A stretch of DNA of 64,000 bases from Segetibacter sp. (lineage in GTDB: Bacteria > Bacteroidota > Bacteroidia > Chitinophagales > Chitinophagaceae): NCBI GenBank assembly GCA_028288485.1, contig JAQBNO010000057.1, forward strand, positions 1 through 64,000. The letters are read 5' to 3'. The position numbers were made by a program, and so were the translations under genes. Below the pieces are notes generated by a model. It had not been told where the DNA came from. It ran no database searches and saw only the letters and a program-made list of their open reading frames with translations. Positions 18,162 to 27,612 of the stretch are shown here, piece after piece; position 1 is the stretch's first letter; every line of letters begins with the position of its first letter.

Positions 18162-20279
18162 CTATGATATGATTTGATAAGCAACAAGGCTCATTACATA
18201 AGCTAAGAACGTCATATACAGGAGTTGAATAACAGGCCATTTCCAGGTTTTCGTTTCTCTTTTTACTACAGCTAGGGTGCTCATGCACTGCATAGCAAGA
18301 ACATAAAAGACCATCAAGCTTACGCCGGTGGCGACGGTATAAACTTTTGTTCCGTCTGCCCGAACAGCATTATGCATTTTTTGCCGGAGAGATGTGTCGT
18401 CATTATCCTCTTCAACACTGTAAAGGGTCGCCATTGTTCCAACAAAAACCTCGCGGGCCGCAATAGAGGTAATTAAGGCAATGCCGATTTTCCAATCATA
18501 ACCAAGCGGAGCAATTGCAGGTTCTATGCTTCTTCCTAATATTCCTGCGTAACTGTTCGCCAGCTTTTGAGATCGATACTCCCTGTCCAGCACAGCTTTA
18601 TCAGCCGATGGTTCTTGTTGCAGCTTTTCGTACTTCGCGGTAAGATTATCTATTCTGCCGGGAGGACCGTAACTGCTTAGAAACCATAAAAGCAGGCTGA
18701 TAACCATGATCACCTTTCCGGCATCGCGAACAAAAATCTTCGCTTTTTCGATCATAGTTACACCAACGTTCTTCCAGCGGGGCGCCCGGTACGAGGGTAA
18801 CTCTAAAATGAAAAAGCTTTTTTCGTTGAGGCGGATTATTAACTTGAAAACATAACTTACGATCAAAGCCATAACAACACCCAGTAGATATAAGCCCATC
18901 ATTATCAACCCCTGGAGGCTTAAGAAACCTAAAAAATAATGTTTAGGAATAACCAGGCTAATGAGAATAGTGAACACAGGAAGTCGTGCACTGCAGCTCA
19001 TAAGCGGGGTAACCAATATAGTAAGTAGTCTTTCTTTCCGGTTTTCAATATTACGTGCACTCATGATAGCGGGTACCGCACAGGCAAAAGCACTGATCAT
19101 CGGCATTACACTCTTACCATTCAAGCCAACTTTACGCATGAGCTTATCGCTTAAAAAGCTAATGCGGGCCATGTAACCGGTATCCTCCAAAATAGTAACC
19201 AGGCCAAAAAGGATCATGATCTGGGGGATGAAAACCAATATTCCGCTTAAACCTGCAACAAGCCCATTTACAATCAGGTCACCCCACCAGGCGGACGGAA
19301 GAACAGAATTTAGCCAGCCACTAGCAGTGGCAAAGGTCCATTCAATTGCATTCATCGGGTATTCAGCCAGTGAGAATATACTTTGAAACAACAGGAACAG
19401 AACTAATAAAAGGATAACATACCCCCACACACGATGCAATAAAAGGTTGTCTAGTTTTTCGGTAAAGAGTTTACGCTTTAAAGGATCCTGTTCAACAACG
19501 CTCTGGTGCATTATCTGCCTTATCCGACCATATCGCTGCATGATTTCTTCGGCCTGCAATTTCGTAGGATGGAAGTTATTTTTTACTTGGATTCCTTCAA
19601 TCTTTTCCTGGATCTCGGGCGAAAGGGGGAAATTTTCATGGTTAATAAGGTAATGAACCGATGCATAATCAGTTAATGCAGGAAATATTTGCTGTACGTC
19701 ATGAACTGCATTTTCTGCTAAGGCTTTAATATTGATAAAATCCCTGGAAGGAACTTTATATTGCAGACGGGCTGTCTGCAGCAGCACTTTCTTCAATTGA
19801 GGAAGTCCTTTATTTTTCCGCGGGTTAATCGACACTACCGGCACTCCCAATTCTCTTTCAAGTTCATCAAGATCGATTTTAATTCCTTTTCTCGACGCCA
19901 GGTCAACCATCGTTAAAGCAACGACAACCGGAATTTTAAGGTCGATCATCTGGGAACAAAACAACAGGTTCCGTTTCAAATTGCTTGCATCTGCCACTAA
20001 TACAACCATATCCGGTTGCAATGTGCCATCCATATTCATTAATACTTTATAAGAAACCCATTCATCCGCACGTCGGGGGTATAGACTATAAGTACCCGGT
20101 AGGTCTATAATATTAGCCGAAAAACCCGGCTCAAGGGTACATACGCCTGTTTTTTTATCAACAGTTACCCCGGGAAAATTTCCAACTTTTTGATTTAACC
20201 CTGTTAAAGCATTAAATAAAGAAGACTTACCACTATTAGGATTTCCAACAAGCGCTATATGAAGATGAGAATAAGCCAT
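18162..20279 (-). CDS. feoB: Ferrous iron transporter B
   Basis: Inner-membrane GTP-gated Fe(II) importer, 705 aa. The N-terminal G domain has the P-loop GNPNSGKS (12-19), GVTVDKKTG (G2) and DLPGTYSLYP (G3). A helical linker follows, then the gate-containing membrane region with MISAFACAVPAIMSARNIENR and a second Gate motif near TSIAAREVFVGTMATLYSVE. The length is normal for FeoB. No feoA is adjacent, whereas feoA and feoB are usually paired or fused, so FeoA must be encoded elsewhere or be absent. Confidence 0.96.
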   Translation of the reverse strand: MAYSHLHIALVGNPNSGKSSLFNALTGLNQKVGNFPGVTVDKKTGVCTLEPGFSANIIDLPGTYSLYPRRADEWVSYKVLMNMDGTLQPDMVVLVADASNLKRNLLFCSQMIDLKIPVVVALTMVDLASRKGIKIDLDELERELGVPVVSINPRKNKGLPQLKKVLLQTARLQYKVPSRDFINIKALAENAVHDVQQIFPALTDYASVHYLINHENFPLSPEIQEKIEGIQVKNNFHPTKLQAEEIMQRYGRIRQIMHQSVVEQDPLKRKLFTEKLDNLLLHRVWGYVILLLVLFLLFQSIFSLAEYPMNAIEWTFATASGWLNSVLPSAWWGDLIVNGLVAGLSGILVFIPQIMILFGLVTILEDTGYMARISFLSDKLMRKVGLNGKSVMPMISAFACAVPAIMSARNIENRKERLLTILVTPLMSCSARLPVFTILISLVIPKHYFLGFLSLQGLIMMGLYLLGVVMALIVSYVFKLIIRLNEKSFFILELPSYRAPRWKNVGVTMIEKAKIFVRDAGKVIMVISLLLWFLSSYGPPGRIDNLTAKYEKLQQEPSADKAVLDREYRSQKLANSYAGILGRSIEPAIAPLGYDWKIGIALITSIAAREVFVGTMATLYSVEEDNDDTSLRQKMHNAVRADGTKVYTVATGVSLMVFYVLAMQCMSTLAVVKRETKTWKWPVIQLLYMTFLAYVMSLVAYQIIS

Positions 20280-20290
20280 TAATTAGTGTG

Positions 20291-20298
20291 CAAAAGTA
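20291..20298 (-). promoter_or_regulatory. -7 promoter element (TACTTTTG) for feoB
   Basis: TACTTTTG on the - strand fits TAnnTTTG and ends 11 bases before the feoB ATG, implying a very short leader. Confidence 0.45.
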
Positions 20299-20742
20299 AA
20301 TTGAAGCAGTATTAGGCTGTTACGAGATCGGGAGAATTAACAAGGTGTAAGAAAGTTTAAGAAAAGCATTGAAACCGGCATTGATTTTTAACAATTCCAG
20401 AGCGCCAAATTCGGCTTGTAATCAATACTTTTTTTCATCGAACAGTTGTTCAATGTGCAACCGCTAGTGTCCCAAATAGATTTCTTTGAGTATGTTGCTC
20501 AGTTTGTACCGCATCTTTTCATTTCGCCAAGTAAGAAGAATAAAGATGTAGGATTTGGAGTGCAAAGCATTAAAAGGGAGAATTTCTCCAATTATTTTTT
20601 ATCGCGTCTTAAACTTCTTCCCAAAATAATTGTCCTACTGTCTCCATATTACCCTCCATATAATTTTTAAAGATTATACAAAAAGACGGTTAAAATTGTT
20701 TTTTGGCACGGTTGTGGTTTTGCGTCAATCAAAACCGTAAGT
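20299..20742. other. Intergenic region between feoB and the META-domain gene
   Basis: No convincing gene. A 7-bp hairpin, GGTTTTG (20716-20722) with CAAAACC (20730-20736), sits 6 bases before the META-domain ATG and could mask its translation start. Confidence 0.4.
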
Positions 20743-21477
20743 ATGAAAAAGACAATATTTGTATTACCTCTGTGCGTATTCCTTACTTTTTGTAGTAGTT
20801 CAAAAAAAGCAGTTACTCCCGCCGCTCCCGGAATATCGAATGTGAATGTCAGCCGTAACGATACTATGACCAGTGCTGCGAAAGCATCTGCTTCATTTAC
20901 TCCTGCAGACAGAGATTGGGCGTATAAAGCAAGTCGTGATACAAGTTTAAATGGTACATGGTCGCTCGATGGCATGATGGCTGCTGATGGAACCTGGAGC
21001 ACAACACAAACAAGCACCCCTGCTACTGCAGCAGCTGATACAGGATTGATCATGAATGATTCAGCCGGTACCGCCTCAGCTTCTTCAAAAAAATCTAAAG
21101 CAAAAGCAAGCAACAGGAAAGCTCTATACCAGGCTGCACAAACGCGCTTAAAAATGAGTTTCAGGGATACAACAGTGAGAGACACGACTATTGCGCCATA
21201 CCAATATTGGAAGCGCACTCCAACACTTACTATTAATGCTCTAAACAGGATATTTACAGGTAATACTGGCTGCAATAGCCTTAGCGGCAGTTTTAATTTC
21301 AGCGATAAAGACATTCAGTTCGGTCGCAATATTGTTACCTCCAAAATGATGTGTAACGAATACGATGAGAATGTATTTTTGTCTGCGCTTAAAAAAGCGG
21401 ACAACTACACTTTGAATGGAAACATGCTTGAATTAAGACAGGGAAGCACCTTATTGCTTTCTTTCCACAAATCGTAA
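20743..21477 (+). CDS. META-domain lipoprotein (HslJ-like)
   Basis: A 244-aa envelope lipoprotein with a signal ending LTFC (anchor C17). A Ser/Thr/Ala-rich low-complexity segment follows, then a split META-like domain: an early strand NGTWSLDGMMAADGTW and a C-terminal block with NTGCNSLSGSFNF and MMCNEYDENVFLSALKK. The GCN and M(A/M)C cysteines are the usual META landmarks. META/HslJ proteins are linked to envelope and antibiotic stress, but the biochemical role is unknown. The insert between the first strand and the rest (about residues 100-150) is longer than usual. Confidence 0.82.
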   Translation: MKKTIFVLPLCVFLTFCSSSKKAVTPAAPGISNVNVSRNDTMTSAAKASASFTPADRDWAYKASRDTSLNGTWSLDGMMAADGTWSTTQTSTPATAAADTGLIMNDSAGTASASSKKSKAKASNRKALYQAAQTRLKMSFRDTTVRDTTIAPYQYWKRTPTLTINALNRIFTGNTGCNSLSGSFNFSDKDIQFGRNIVTSKMMCNEYDENVFLSALKKADNYTLNGNMLELRQGSTLLLSFHKS

Positions 21478-21498
21478 CAACACTTCTATATACTCTGC

Positions 21499-21528
21499 AA
21501 GCCGGTAACTTTATTACCGGCTTTTTGT
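21499..21528 (+). terminator. Intrinsic terminator after the META-domain gene
   Basis: AAGCCGGTAA (21499-21508) pairs with TTACCGGCTT (21514-21523), followed by TTT. It lies between two convergent genes and may serve both. Confidence 0.8.
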
Positions 21529-21542
21529 TTTTATACTTTTTC

Positions 21543-22361
21543 TTACATGCTTTTTTTCTGAAGGTCAAATAGTACTTTTCGATCGCCGCTAGTAATAACT
21601 GCAGAGGTGTCTTGCAAAAAATGCCTTTTAAATGCTTTAACTGCAGCAACAGAATCACGTACATCATATCCCACAATTCGCAAAGCATACAAGCTATTAA
21701 AGGTTTCAGGAACGGTAACGTTGGTGGTATCTGCATACCAAAGTCCGAACCCGCGATCCGCCATCGCTTTCCAGGGAAAATATATATTAGGATCTACTTT
21801 TCTCGATGGGGCAATATCTGAATGCCCGATAAAATTTGCAGCTGGAATATTATATTTCCTTTTTAAAGTATCGAGTAACTGAAGCAGACTATTGATTTGA
21901 GGCTCTGTAAAAGTTTCAAAGCCGTTATTGTCGATTTCGATACCAAGCGACGAAGAGTTCAGATCTGTAACACTGCCCCACTTTGCAAGGCCAGCATGCC
22001 ACGAACGCAAATAGTCGTTCAACATATGATGAATAGTACCGTCTTTACAAATTACATAATGGGCACTAACCTGCGAACTGGCCCTTGTAAAAGCTTTCAG
22101 GGTCTCTGCGCAACTGTTTTGCGCAGTGTGATGAATGATGACAAAGTTTGGTTTACGTATATTAAAATTGGTAGTGCCTATCCAATAAGGATCGTTGCGC
22201 TGCATATTATTAAATATAGCAGGTGTGTGCCCAATTTCTCTTGCATATTGTTTTGCCTGTTTTTTGTAAATCTTATTGGTATTACGAAATGGCTGACGAC
22301 TGCAGCTATAAGCAGTAATAAAAAACAAAAAAACGAAAGCTCCAATTAAGCGATTAACCAT
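21543..22361 (-). CDS. N-acetylmuramoyl-L-alanine amidase (Ami_2 type), lipoprotein
   Basis: A 272-aa envelope zinc amidase that cuts the lactyl-Ala bond of peptidoglycan. A lipoprotein-like signal ends in AYSC (C20). The amidase_2 fold has the zinc histidine in FVIIHHTAQ (H77/H78), GTIHHMLNDYLRSWHAG, and the second ligand cluster FIGHSDIAPSRKVDPN (H180, D190), as in AmpD and PGRP-type amidases. A C-terminal tail of about 60 residues extends past the core. It would act in wall recycling or remodelling on the periplasmic side. It is transcribed alone. Confidence 0.9.
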   Translation of the reverse strand: MVNRLIGAFVFLFFITAYSCSRQPFRNTNKIYKKQAKQYAREIGHTPAIFNNMQRNDPYWIGTTNFNIRKPNFVIIHHTAQNSCAETLKAFTRASSQVSAHYVICKDGTIHHMLNDYLRSWHAGLAKWGSVTDLNSSSLGIEIDNNGFETFTEPQINSLLQLLDTLKRKYNIPAANFIGHSDIAPSRKVDPNIYFPWKAMADRGFGLWYADTTNVTVPETFNSLYALRIVGYDVRDSVAAVKAFKRHFLQDTSAVITSGDRKVLFDLQKKSM

Positions 22362-22506
22362 AGTAACATTTTTGAACGCGTAATTTAAAGAAGAAATAAT
22401 TGCTTGAACAGAAGAATCACTGCTACGATTTGTAATGGAAATGAATGTTTGTCGGAGCCGGGCAGGAGAATATCAAGTTTAACATTGTTGCTTCCGATAG
22501 ATCGAA

Positions 22507-22582
22507 ACACTTGTACTGTAACGCATTACTTACCTTGGCAGTTTTTACCCTGAGCTTGCTGCAGGATCCCCACTTGTACCAT
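22507..22582 (+). repeat. Dispersed repeat, diverged subtype A
   Basis: CACTTGTACTGTAACGCATT is followed by TGGCAGTTTTTACCCTGAGC and then a second CACTTGTACC, the same layout as at 4916-5050 with the left half of the core lost. Confidence 0.6.
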
Positions 22583-22598
22583 TATACTTCGCTTTCCT

Positions 22599-23138
22599 TT
22601 ATTCTTTCGATTTAATGTTTTTTATCATATTTCTCATCATTGCCGGCACGATGAGTTTATGAAAAAACTTAACCGGGAAGAAATACAACCGGCCAAACCT
22701 ATTATTTATCAATACTACCGTGGAAAGGGTAAATGTATACGTATAGGCCGATTTATCTTCCTCGAGCAACAGGAACGAAATTCGAAAATTGACATGTTTA
22801 TCATCTTCACCCATTAAAACTTCGTTGTTGTTTACTGCAAAAACTTTGAATAACCCAATTGCTTTTCCAGGCGTTACTGTAAAGTTTTCCCGTTGCTCCC
22901 TCCCATTTTTTTCGGTGGTTACTTTAATTCCGAAAGGTTTCATCAACGAGTTTCTGAGCTTCATTAGTACTGCTCCGAAGTTTGTAGACGATTTAAAAAA
23001 CGCAAGAACAAGGTCTTCCACTGCGAATTGCCGATTTGAAGTAAATCCACAGGTATATGCATCTGCATAATCCGTTCTATTAAATGATTTTTCCGCTAAT
23101 GAGTTGGGGGTAATTGAAGTCCTGCATATTTTCATCAC
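22599..23138 (-). CDS. DUF2867 family protein
   Basis: A 179-aa protein with the DUF2867 pattern: DYADAYTCG near residue 23, LMKLRNSLMKPFGIKV at about 60-75, and alternating strand motifs (HVNFRISFLLLEEDK) ending in a basic helix. DUF2867 proteins have a SRPBCC-like barrel and are often encoded next to, or fused with, SDR oxidoreductases. Here an SDR gene lies 98 bases upstream on the same strand, which supports a functional link. The substrate is unknown. Confidence 0.72.
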   Translation of the reverse strand: MMKICRTSITPNSLAEKSFNRTDYADAYTCGFTSNRQFAVEDLVLAFFKSSTNFGAVLMKLRNSLMKPFGIKVTTEKNGREQRENFTVTPGKAIGLFKVFAVNNNEVLMGEDDKHVNFRISFLLLEEDKSAYTYTFTLSTVVLINNRFGRLYFFPVKFFHKLIVPAMMRNMIKNIKSKE

Positions 23139-23236
23139 AACTGATTTATTACGCTTGTTTTCTGGCTCAAATACAAAAACTGGCTTGAAAGAAATGCAGC
23201 TGAATAAAATAACAAACGAAGAACAAAAGCACGTTT

Positions 23237-24055
23237 CTACAAAGACTTTCTTGATTTTTTAATCACCATATCCGTAGCCAGGGCAAACACCTTCGGCAAA
23301 TTATTTTTAAATGAACGGATCAACCTGCTATTAAAGTCGCAATAGATCTCGAACCTGTTTTTTTGCAGACCCCTGATGTAAATCATCGCGACCTCCTCCG
23401 GTGTTTTTACTTCTATATTTTTACTTAGCGCCAGGCATTCAGGAAGCGTATTCTGTCGTTCATTATGAAGCAACGGTGTATCGGTGTCCGGCGGATAAAT
23501 AATTGAGACGCGAATGTTATCGTCCTTTCCCTCGTAAAACAGGCATTCTGCAAGACCTGTAATGGCAAATTTTGTAGGTGCATAGTTAGAATAGCCAATC
23601 AGACCAAGGTATCCTGCTACACTCGAAACAAAACTCAATTGGCCCTTCGCAGCTTTAAGATATTTCCATGCGGCTTTAGAAGCATAAACTACTCCCATAT
23701 AATTTACCTGCAGCGTTTTTTCGAACTGTTCGTTTGTAAGGTCGGCAAAACGACCATGGGCGGCAATACCTGCACAGTTAATTAATACGTCAATTGTTCC
23801 AGACTTTATACCTACCGCGTCTATTGCAGCGGTAATTTGTTCTTTCAACGACACATCAGCAGCAATAATGTCAACAACTATTTCTCCGTTGATTTTTTGA
23901 ATGGCAGATTGAGCAACTTTTAATTTTTCAATATCCCTGGAAATAATAGTAATACGAGCATATCGCCTTGCAAACTCTTTGGCAACTGCCAGCCCAATTC
24001 CTGAAGAACCACCTGTAATAACTACAACTTTATTGTGGTAGAAGCTATTCGACAT
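23237..24055 (-). CDS. Short-chain dehydrogenase/reductase
   Basis: A 272-aa classical SDR with the cofactor motif TGGSSGIG (13-20), NCAGIAAHG, a catalytic Ser in VSSVAGYLG, and Tyr-Lys in YAPTKFAITG. The C-terminal half keeps the shape of 3-ketosphinganine reductase-type SDRs (IIYPPDTDTPLL, then a basic tail RSFKNNLPKVF). That subgroup reduces 3-ketodihydrosphingosine, which would fit sphingolipid-making Bacteroidota, but this specific role is inference. It probably shares a transcript with the DUF2867 gene. Confidence 0.85.
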   Translation of the reverse strand: MSNSFYHNKVVVITGGSSGIGLAVAKEFARRYARITIISRDIEKLKVAQSAIQKINGEIVVDIIAADVSLKEQITAAIDAVGIKSGTIDVLINCAGIAAHGRFADLTNEQFEKTLQVNYMGVVYASKAAWKYLKAAKGQLSFVSSVAGYLGLIGYSNYAPTKFAITGLAECLFYEGKDDNIRVSIIYPPDTDTPLLHNERQNTLPECLALSKNIEVKTPEEVAMIYIRGLQKNRFEIYCDFNSRLIRSFKNNLPKVFALATDMVIKKSRKSL

Positions 24056-24304
24056 TTTGCAGTTTTAGCAGGAACGGTTTAAAAGTTGGAAGTAATGAGT
24101 CGGTATTCAACAATCAGCGTAAAAAACAAAACGTAAGAAAAGCATCATAGAAGTGCTGCAGATGAACGAAATGCGACCTTTCGACAACCCCAGGATAAAC
24201 TCCCGCGCTGCTATAAAAACAGCCTGTGAACCGCTTCGATGAATCGGAGGAACGGTAATTCATTTACATCTTAAAGCCGATACAAAAAAATGCTTCTACA
24301 CTAA

Positions 24305-25399
24305 CTACAATGTTTCAACTACGTCCAGGGCGGTATTCATTACAACAAACTCCGCTTTATAGCCTTTTGCAATTTTGCCTAACTGATCATCCATTCGCAT
24401 CACTTGTGCCGGGTATAAACTAGCCATACGCAAGGCTTCAGCCAATTCAATCCCCGCTTTCCCGACGCCGTTTTTTACGCACTTTGCCATCGTTAAAGCA
24501 GAACCACTAAGAATGCCGTTTGAAACATATTTCTCGCCTTCAAGCTGGTGCGGATAATAGCCTTCATTGGTTTCGGTAACGGCATCTGTAATAAAAAACA
24601 GCCTTTCGTGCATTACTTTTTTGGCAATGCTTATGGCTGCAAAGTCAACATGATAACCGTCGGCAACAATGCTGGCCTTTACCCTTTCGTGCTGCAACAC
24701 TGCGCCTACCATACCAGGCCCACGATGTTGTAAAGGGCTCATCGCGTTGTACAAATGAGTAGCCGCAGGAATACCTTTGTTAAATGCATCGGTTGCCTGC
24801 TCAAAAGTTGCATTACTGTGGCCGGCAGAAACAACAACGCCGTAAGATTTGATAAGATCGATCACTTCATCGCTGCAGACTTCAGGGGCGACCGTTATCA
24901 TAGAAATAACGCCTTTACCAAATTCAAGCAGTGTTCTTACCTGCTCAATTGTAGGAGAATGAATAAATTCTTCAATGTGGGCCCCCCTTTTTGCCTTACT
25001 AAGCCACGGACCTTCAACATGCAGCCCGATAACACCTTTGCCTCCTTTGTTCCAATAATCCCTTACTGCGTCAATACACTGGTTGATGACCTGGTAAGCA
25101 TTTGTCGCTACTGTAGGCTGAAAATAATTTGCTCCGCCCGCTTTACAATATTCATATGTTTTTTCAATGGCTTCCGCGGTCGGCTTCACAGCCAGCAGAA
25201 AACCCTTTGCTCCATAAATCTGAAGGTCGATAAAAGCGGGGGCAAGAAAATTGTTACCGTGGTCAACTATAACGGCGCCTGGCGGAACCGCTTCTTTCGC
25301 AACAATTTCCCGGATAAAGTCACCTTCAACAATCACAGCTTCTTGTGTCAGCCATTCTTCGCCTGTAAATATTTTTTCAGCAACGTGTGCGTATATCAT
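24305..25399 (-). CDS. nagA: N-acetylglucosamine-6-phosphate deacetylase
   Basis: A 364-aa amidohydrolase that deacetylates GlcNAc-6-P in the cytoplasm during amino-sugar recycling. Visible signatures are the metal Glu in GLHVEGPWLSKAKRGAH, VSAGHSNATFEQA, THLYNAMSPLQHRGPGMVGA (the NagA hallmark) and the catalytic Asp in FFITDAVTETNEG. The length is typical. It is the last gene of a recX-nitrilase-nagA run with gaps of 16 and 15 bases. No nagB or transporter is adjacent, so the gene may serve wall recycling rather than a dedicated chitin locus. Confidence 0.93.
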   Translation of the reverse strand: MIYAHVAEKIFTGEEWLTQEAVIVEGDFIREIVAKEAVPPGAVIVDHGNNFLAPAFIDLQIYGAKGFLLAVKPTAEAIEKTYEYCKAGGANYFQPTVATNAYQVINQCIDAVRDYWNKGGKGVIGLHVEGPWLSKAKRGAHIEEFIHSPTIEQVRTLLEFGKGVISMITVAPEVCSDEVIDLIKSYGVVVSAGHSNATFEQATDAFNKGIPAATHLYNAMSPLQHRGPGMVGAVLQHERVKASIVADGYHVDFAAISIAKKVMHERLFFITDAVTETNEGYYPHQLEGEKYVSNGILSGSALTMAKCVKNGVGKAGIELAEALRMASLYPAQVMRMDDQLGKIAKGYKAEFVVMNTALDVVETL

Positions 25400-25414
25400 T
25401 AGAACTTTTTCAGA

Positions 25415-26218
25415 TTAATCCTGCAGGATTTTAAAGGCATCCGCATCTTTCCAGAAAGGCATTTTCTCCCTGATCGTTTCTAAATCCTCTTTTTGTAAGG
25501 TAATGGTATAAATATCTTCATCATGCGCTTTATGATACAGGACTTCGCCTAAAGGATTAACTACCATGCTGTCTCCACTATGATAAATACCGTTTCCATC
25601 GTTCCCTACCCGGTTAACGCCAATGCAAAAACATTGGTTCTCTATTGCCCTTGCCTGCAATAAAGTTCTCCACATATGGCTCCGCTTTTCGGGCCAGTTG
25701 GCAACATAGATCAATACATCATATTCAAGAGCGGGATTGTCGTATGGTTGTTGTGAATGACGGGCCCAGATAGGAAAACGAAGGTCGTAACACACCATCA
25801 GGTTTATTCTCCAGCCCTTAACAGAAGCAATCAGTCGCTTGGTTCCGCTGGTATAATGCTGGTGTTCGTTTGCAAAGGCAAACAAATGTTTTTTATCGTA
25901 TAAGCCCATTTGCCCGTTAGGCAGCATCCACACAAGCCTGTTGTAATAACGGTCGTTTTCTTTGGTGCTCAAACTGCCGGTAAGTATCATCTTTTTTTCG
26001 GCTGCGATCCGTTTCATCCAGGTAAGCGCCTCGCCATCCATTCCTTCTGCAACCTGCTCAGGCTTCATGCTAAAACCGGTACTGAACATTTCAGGAAGAA
26101 TAACTACCTCTGTCTTTTCCCCGATGCAGTTTATTTTTTCTTCCAGCATCTGCAAATTGGCTGCCCTATCCTCCCAATGAAGTCCGGTTTGAATGATGGT
26201 AAACGTTAATGACGACAT
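25415..26218 (-). CDS. Carbon-nitrogen hydrolase (omega-amidase/YafV type)
   Basis: A 267-aa nitrilase-superfamily enzyme. The catalytic triad is visible: Glu in VVILPEMFSTGFSM, Lys in LYDKKHLFAFANEH and Cys in LMVCYDLRFPIWAR. The closest recognisable group is the omega-amidase YafV, which hydrolyses 2-oxoglutaramate and 2-oxosuccinamate as metabolite repair. Substrate assignment is by family resemblance only. It is the middle gene of the recX-nitrilase-nagA unit. Confidence 0.88.
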   Translation of the reverse strand: MSSLTFTIIQTGLHWEDRAANLQMLEEKINCIGEKTEVVILPEMFSTGFSMKPEQVAEGMDGEALTWMKRIAAEKKMILTGSLSTKENDRYYNRLVWMLPNGQMGLYDKKHLFAFANEHQHYTSGTKRLIASVKGWRINLMVCYDLRFPIWARHSQQPYDNPALEYDVLIYVANWPEKRSHMWRTLLQARAIENQCFCIGVNRVGNDGNGIYHSGDSMVVNPLGEVLYHKAHDEDIYTITLQKEDLETIREKMPFWKDADAFKILQD

Positions 26219-26234
26219 TCGTAAAATTTTAGTT

Positions 26235-26717
26235 TTAATTACCCGAGGCGCGAATTTCGGAAATAACTTTGTGAATTAAAGATGACTCATATCCTTTTTG
26301 TAAAAGATAGGCAGTTGTTTTTGCCAGGCGGCCGAGGTATGGCTCATCGCTTAACGACGTCCATTTTTTTTCGGCCAGCTTTTCAAGTGTTGCAATATAT
26401 TGTTCTTCCTCAATATCTTTTAATCCAATTTTAATGTTGAAGGGGTTGACACCCTTTTGTTGAAGCTCATACTGTATTTTTTTTCGTCCCCAATGCTTCA
26501 TTCTGAATTTTCCACCGGCAAATTGTTTGGCGTATCTTTCTTCGTTCAGGTAATTGTTTTCGATCATTTTAGATACAATTTCGTCAACTTCCGCTCTTCT
26601 TAAACCGTAAGAGTAAAGCTTATCTTTCACCTCGTTATGGCACCTTTCCTGGTAAGCACAGTATTGCTTGATTTTTTCTAAAGCCTGCTCTTTTGAAAGT
26701 GTTTTTTTAATAAACAT
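26235..26717 (-). CDS. recX: Regulatory protein RecX
   Basis: A 160-aa all-helical protein that modulates RecA filaments in the cytoplasm. Three tandem helical repeats are seen, with ALEKIKQYCAYQERCHNEVKD, NYLNEERYAKQFAGGKF and RKKIQYELQQKGVNPFNI, typical of Bacteroidota RecX. It is the first gene of a unit with a nitrilase and nagA. recA is not in this window. Confidence 0.88.
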   Translation of the reverse strand: MFIKKTLSKEQALEKIKQYCAYQERCHNEVKDKLYSYGLRRAEVDEIVSKMIENNYLNEERYAKQFAGGKFRMKHWGRKKIQYELQQKGVNPFNIKIGLKDIEEEQYIATLEKLAEKKWTSLSDEPYLGRLAKTTAYLLQKGYESSLIHKVISEIRASGN

Positions 26718-26822
26718 CCAACAAAATTACAACCGATGGCATTTCGAACAAAAATTGGCAAGGATGTTGTTTTTAGGGGAAAAGTCACATGAAACGAGTT
26801 CTTTAAATATTAAACAATAACG

Positions 26823-27242
26823 ATGGAAGCTAATTCTACCCCCCTGACTATTTGCCTCATTGATGATGACAGCATCTACCAATTTACGGCAAAAAGAATA
26901 ATAGAACTTTTAAATCCGTTGCAAAAGGTTTTGATATTTTCAAATGGAAAAGAAGCGATAGATTATTTCGTCCAGAACACTTCAGGTAAAAATGAATTAC
27001 CGGATGTTATTTTTCTTGACATAAATATGCCGGTAATGAACGGATGGGAGTTTTTAGAAGCGTACGATGTTGTAAAAACGGGTCTAAGAAAAACCATTAC
27101 GATTTACATGGTAAGCTCATCGGTAGATGAGAAGGACAAAATTCGCAGCAAAACTTTCGAAGACGTAAAAGACTTCATCGTAAAGCCCATCCATCAGCAG
27201 GTTATGCACGACATCATTCTTTCATCTGTAGCCATTGCTTAA
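26823..27242 (+). CDS. Single-domain response regulator
   Basis: A 139-aa receiver domain without output domain. The acidic pocket ICLIDDDSIYQ, the phospho-acceptor Asp in VIFLDINMPVMNGWEFLEAY, the switch Ser in MVSSS and the conserved Lys in DFIVKPI are all present, so it should be phosphorylatable. Stand-alone receivers of this type act in phosphorelays. No histidine kinase is encoded nearby. Confidence 0.9.
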   Translation: MEANSTPLTICLIDDDSIYQFTAKRIIELLNPLQKVLIFSNGKEAIDYFVQNTSGKNELPDVIFLDINMPVMNGWEFLEAYDVVKTGLRKTITIYMVSSSVDEKDKIRSKTFEDVKDFIVKPIHQQVMHDIILSSVAIA

Positions 27243-27612
27243 GTGTTTAATTTTTCTTTTAAGGTTGCCGGCATTCGTTTTCATGGCGTCATCGTTGCCG
27301 GATGGATCCCTTTGTCTAATGACTCCTTTGGAGGCGGCGCCGCACACTTCTTCTGTAAACCAGCAGGAAGCCGTCATCTTTATTTAGAAAACTTTCAAAA
27401 CCTACTACTTTCATCGTCAATTTCTGCAGGTCTCATCTCATGCAAACTTCAAACATGTTTGGGGTTAACCTATTCACACGGGTAACAGCTTTCTTGAAAC
27501 AGCGGGTTAAATAGAATGTTATTCACATTACACTGTTGAAAAGAAGGTAGTCTTTGTGCAATTAACCATTTTACTGTAGGTTTGTTTCTTAAGAATTTAA
27601 ACCGACCAAAGC
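27243..27612 (+). other. Intergenic region upstream of dnaN
   Basis: It holds the left part of a dispersed repeat (GCCGGCATTCGTTTTCATGG onward to CATCGTTG, 27268-27299). Two DnaA-box-like words follow, CTATTCACA (27470-27478) and TTATTCACA (27519-27527). An 80-codon frame from 27243 has no protein features. Confidence 0.4.

Noticed and set aside
18162-20279. feoB as part of a transferred iron island
   Set aside because: No mobile genes, repeats or composition shift around it; it looks native.
20446-20670. 74-aa frame between feoB and the META gene
   Set aside because: Composition not protein-like, and no signal or domain.
27470-27527. Two DnaA-box-like words upstream of dnaN, suggesting an origin
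   Set aside because: Only two near-matches 49 bases apart, with no AT-rich unwinding element or dnaA gene; such words are expected by chance in AT-rich DNA.
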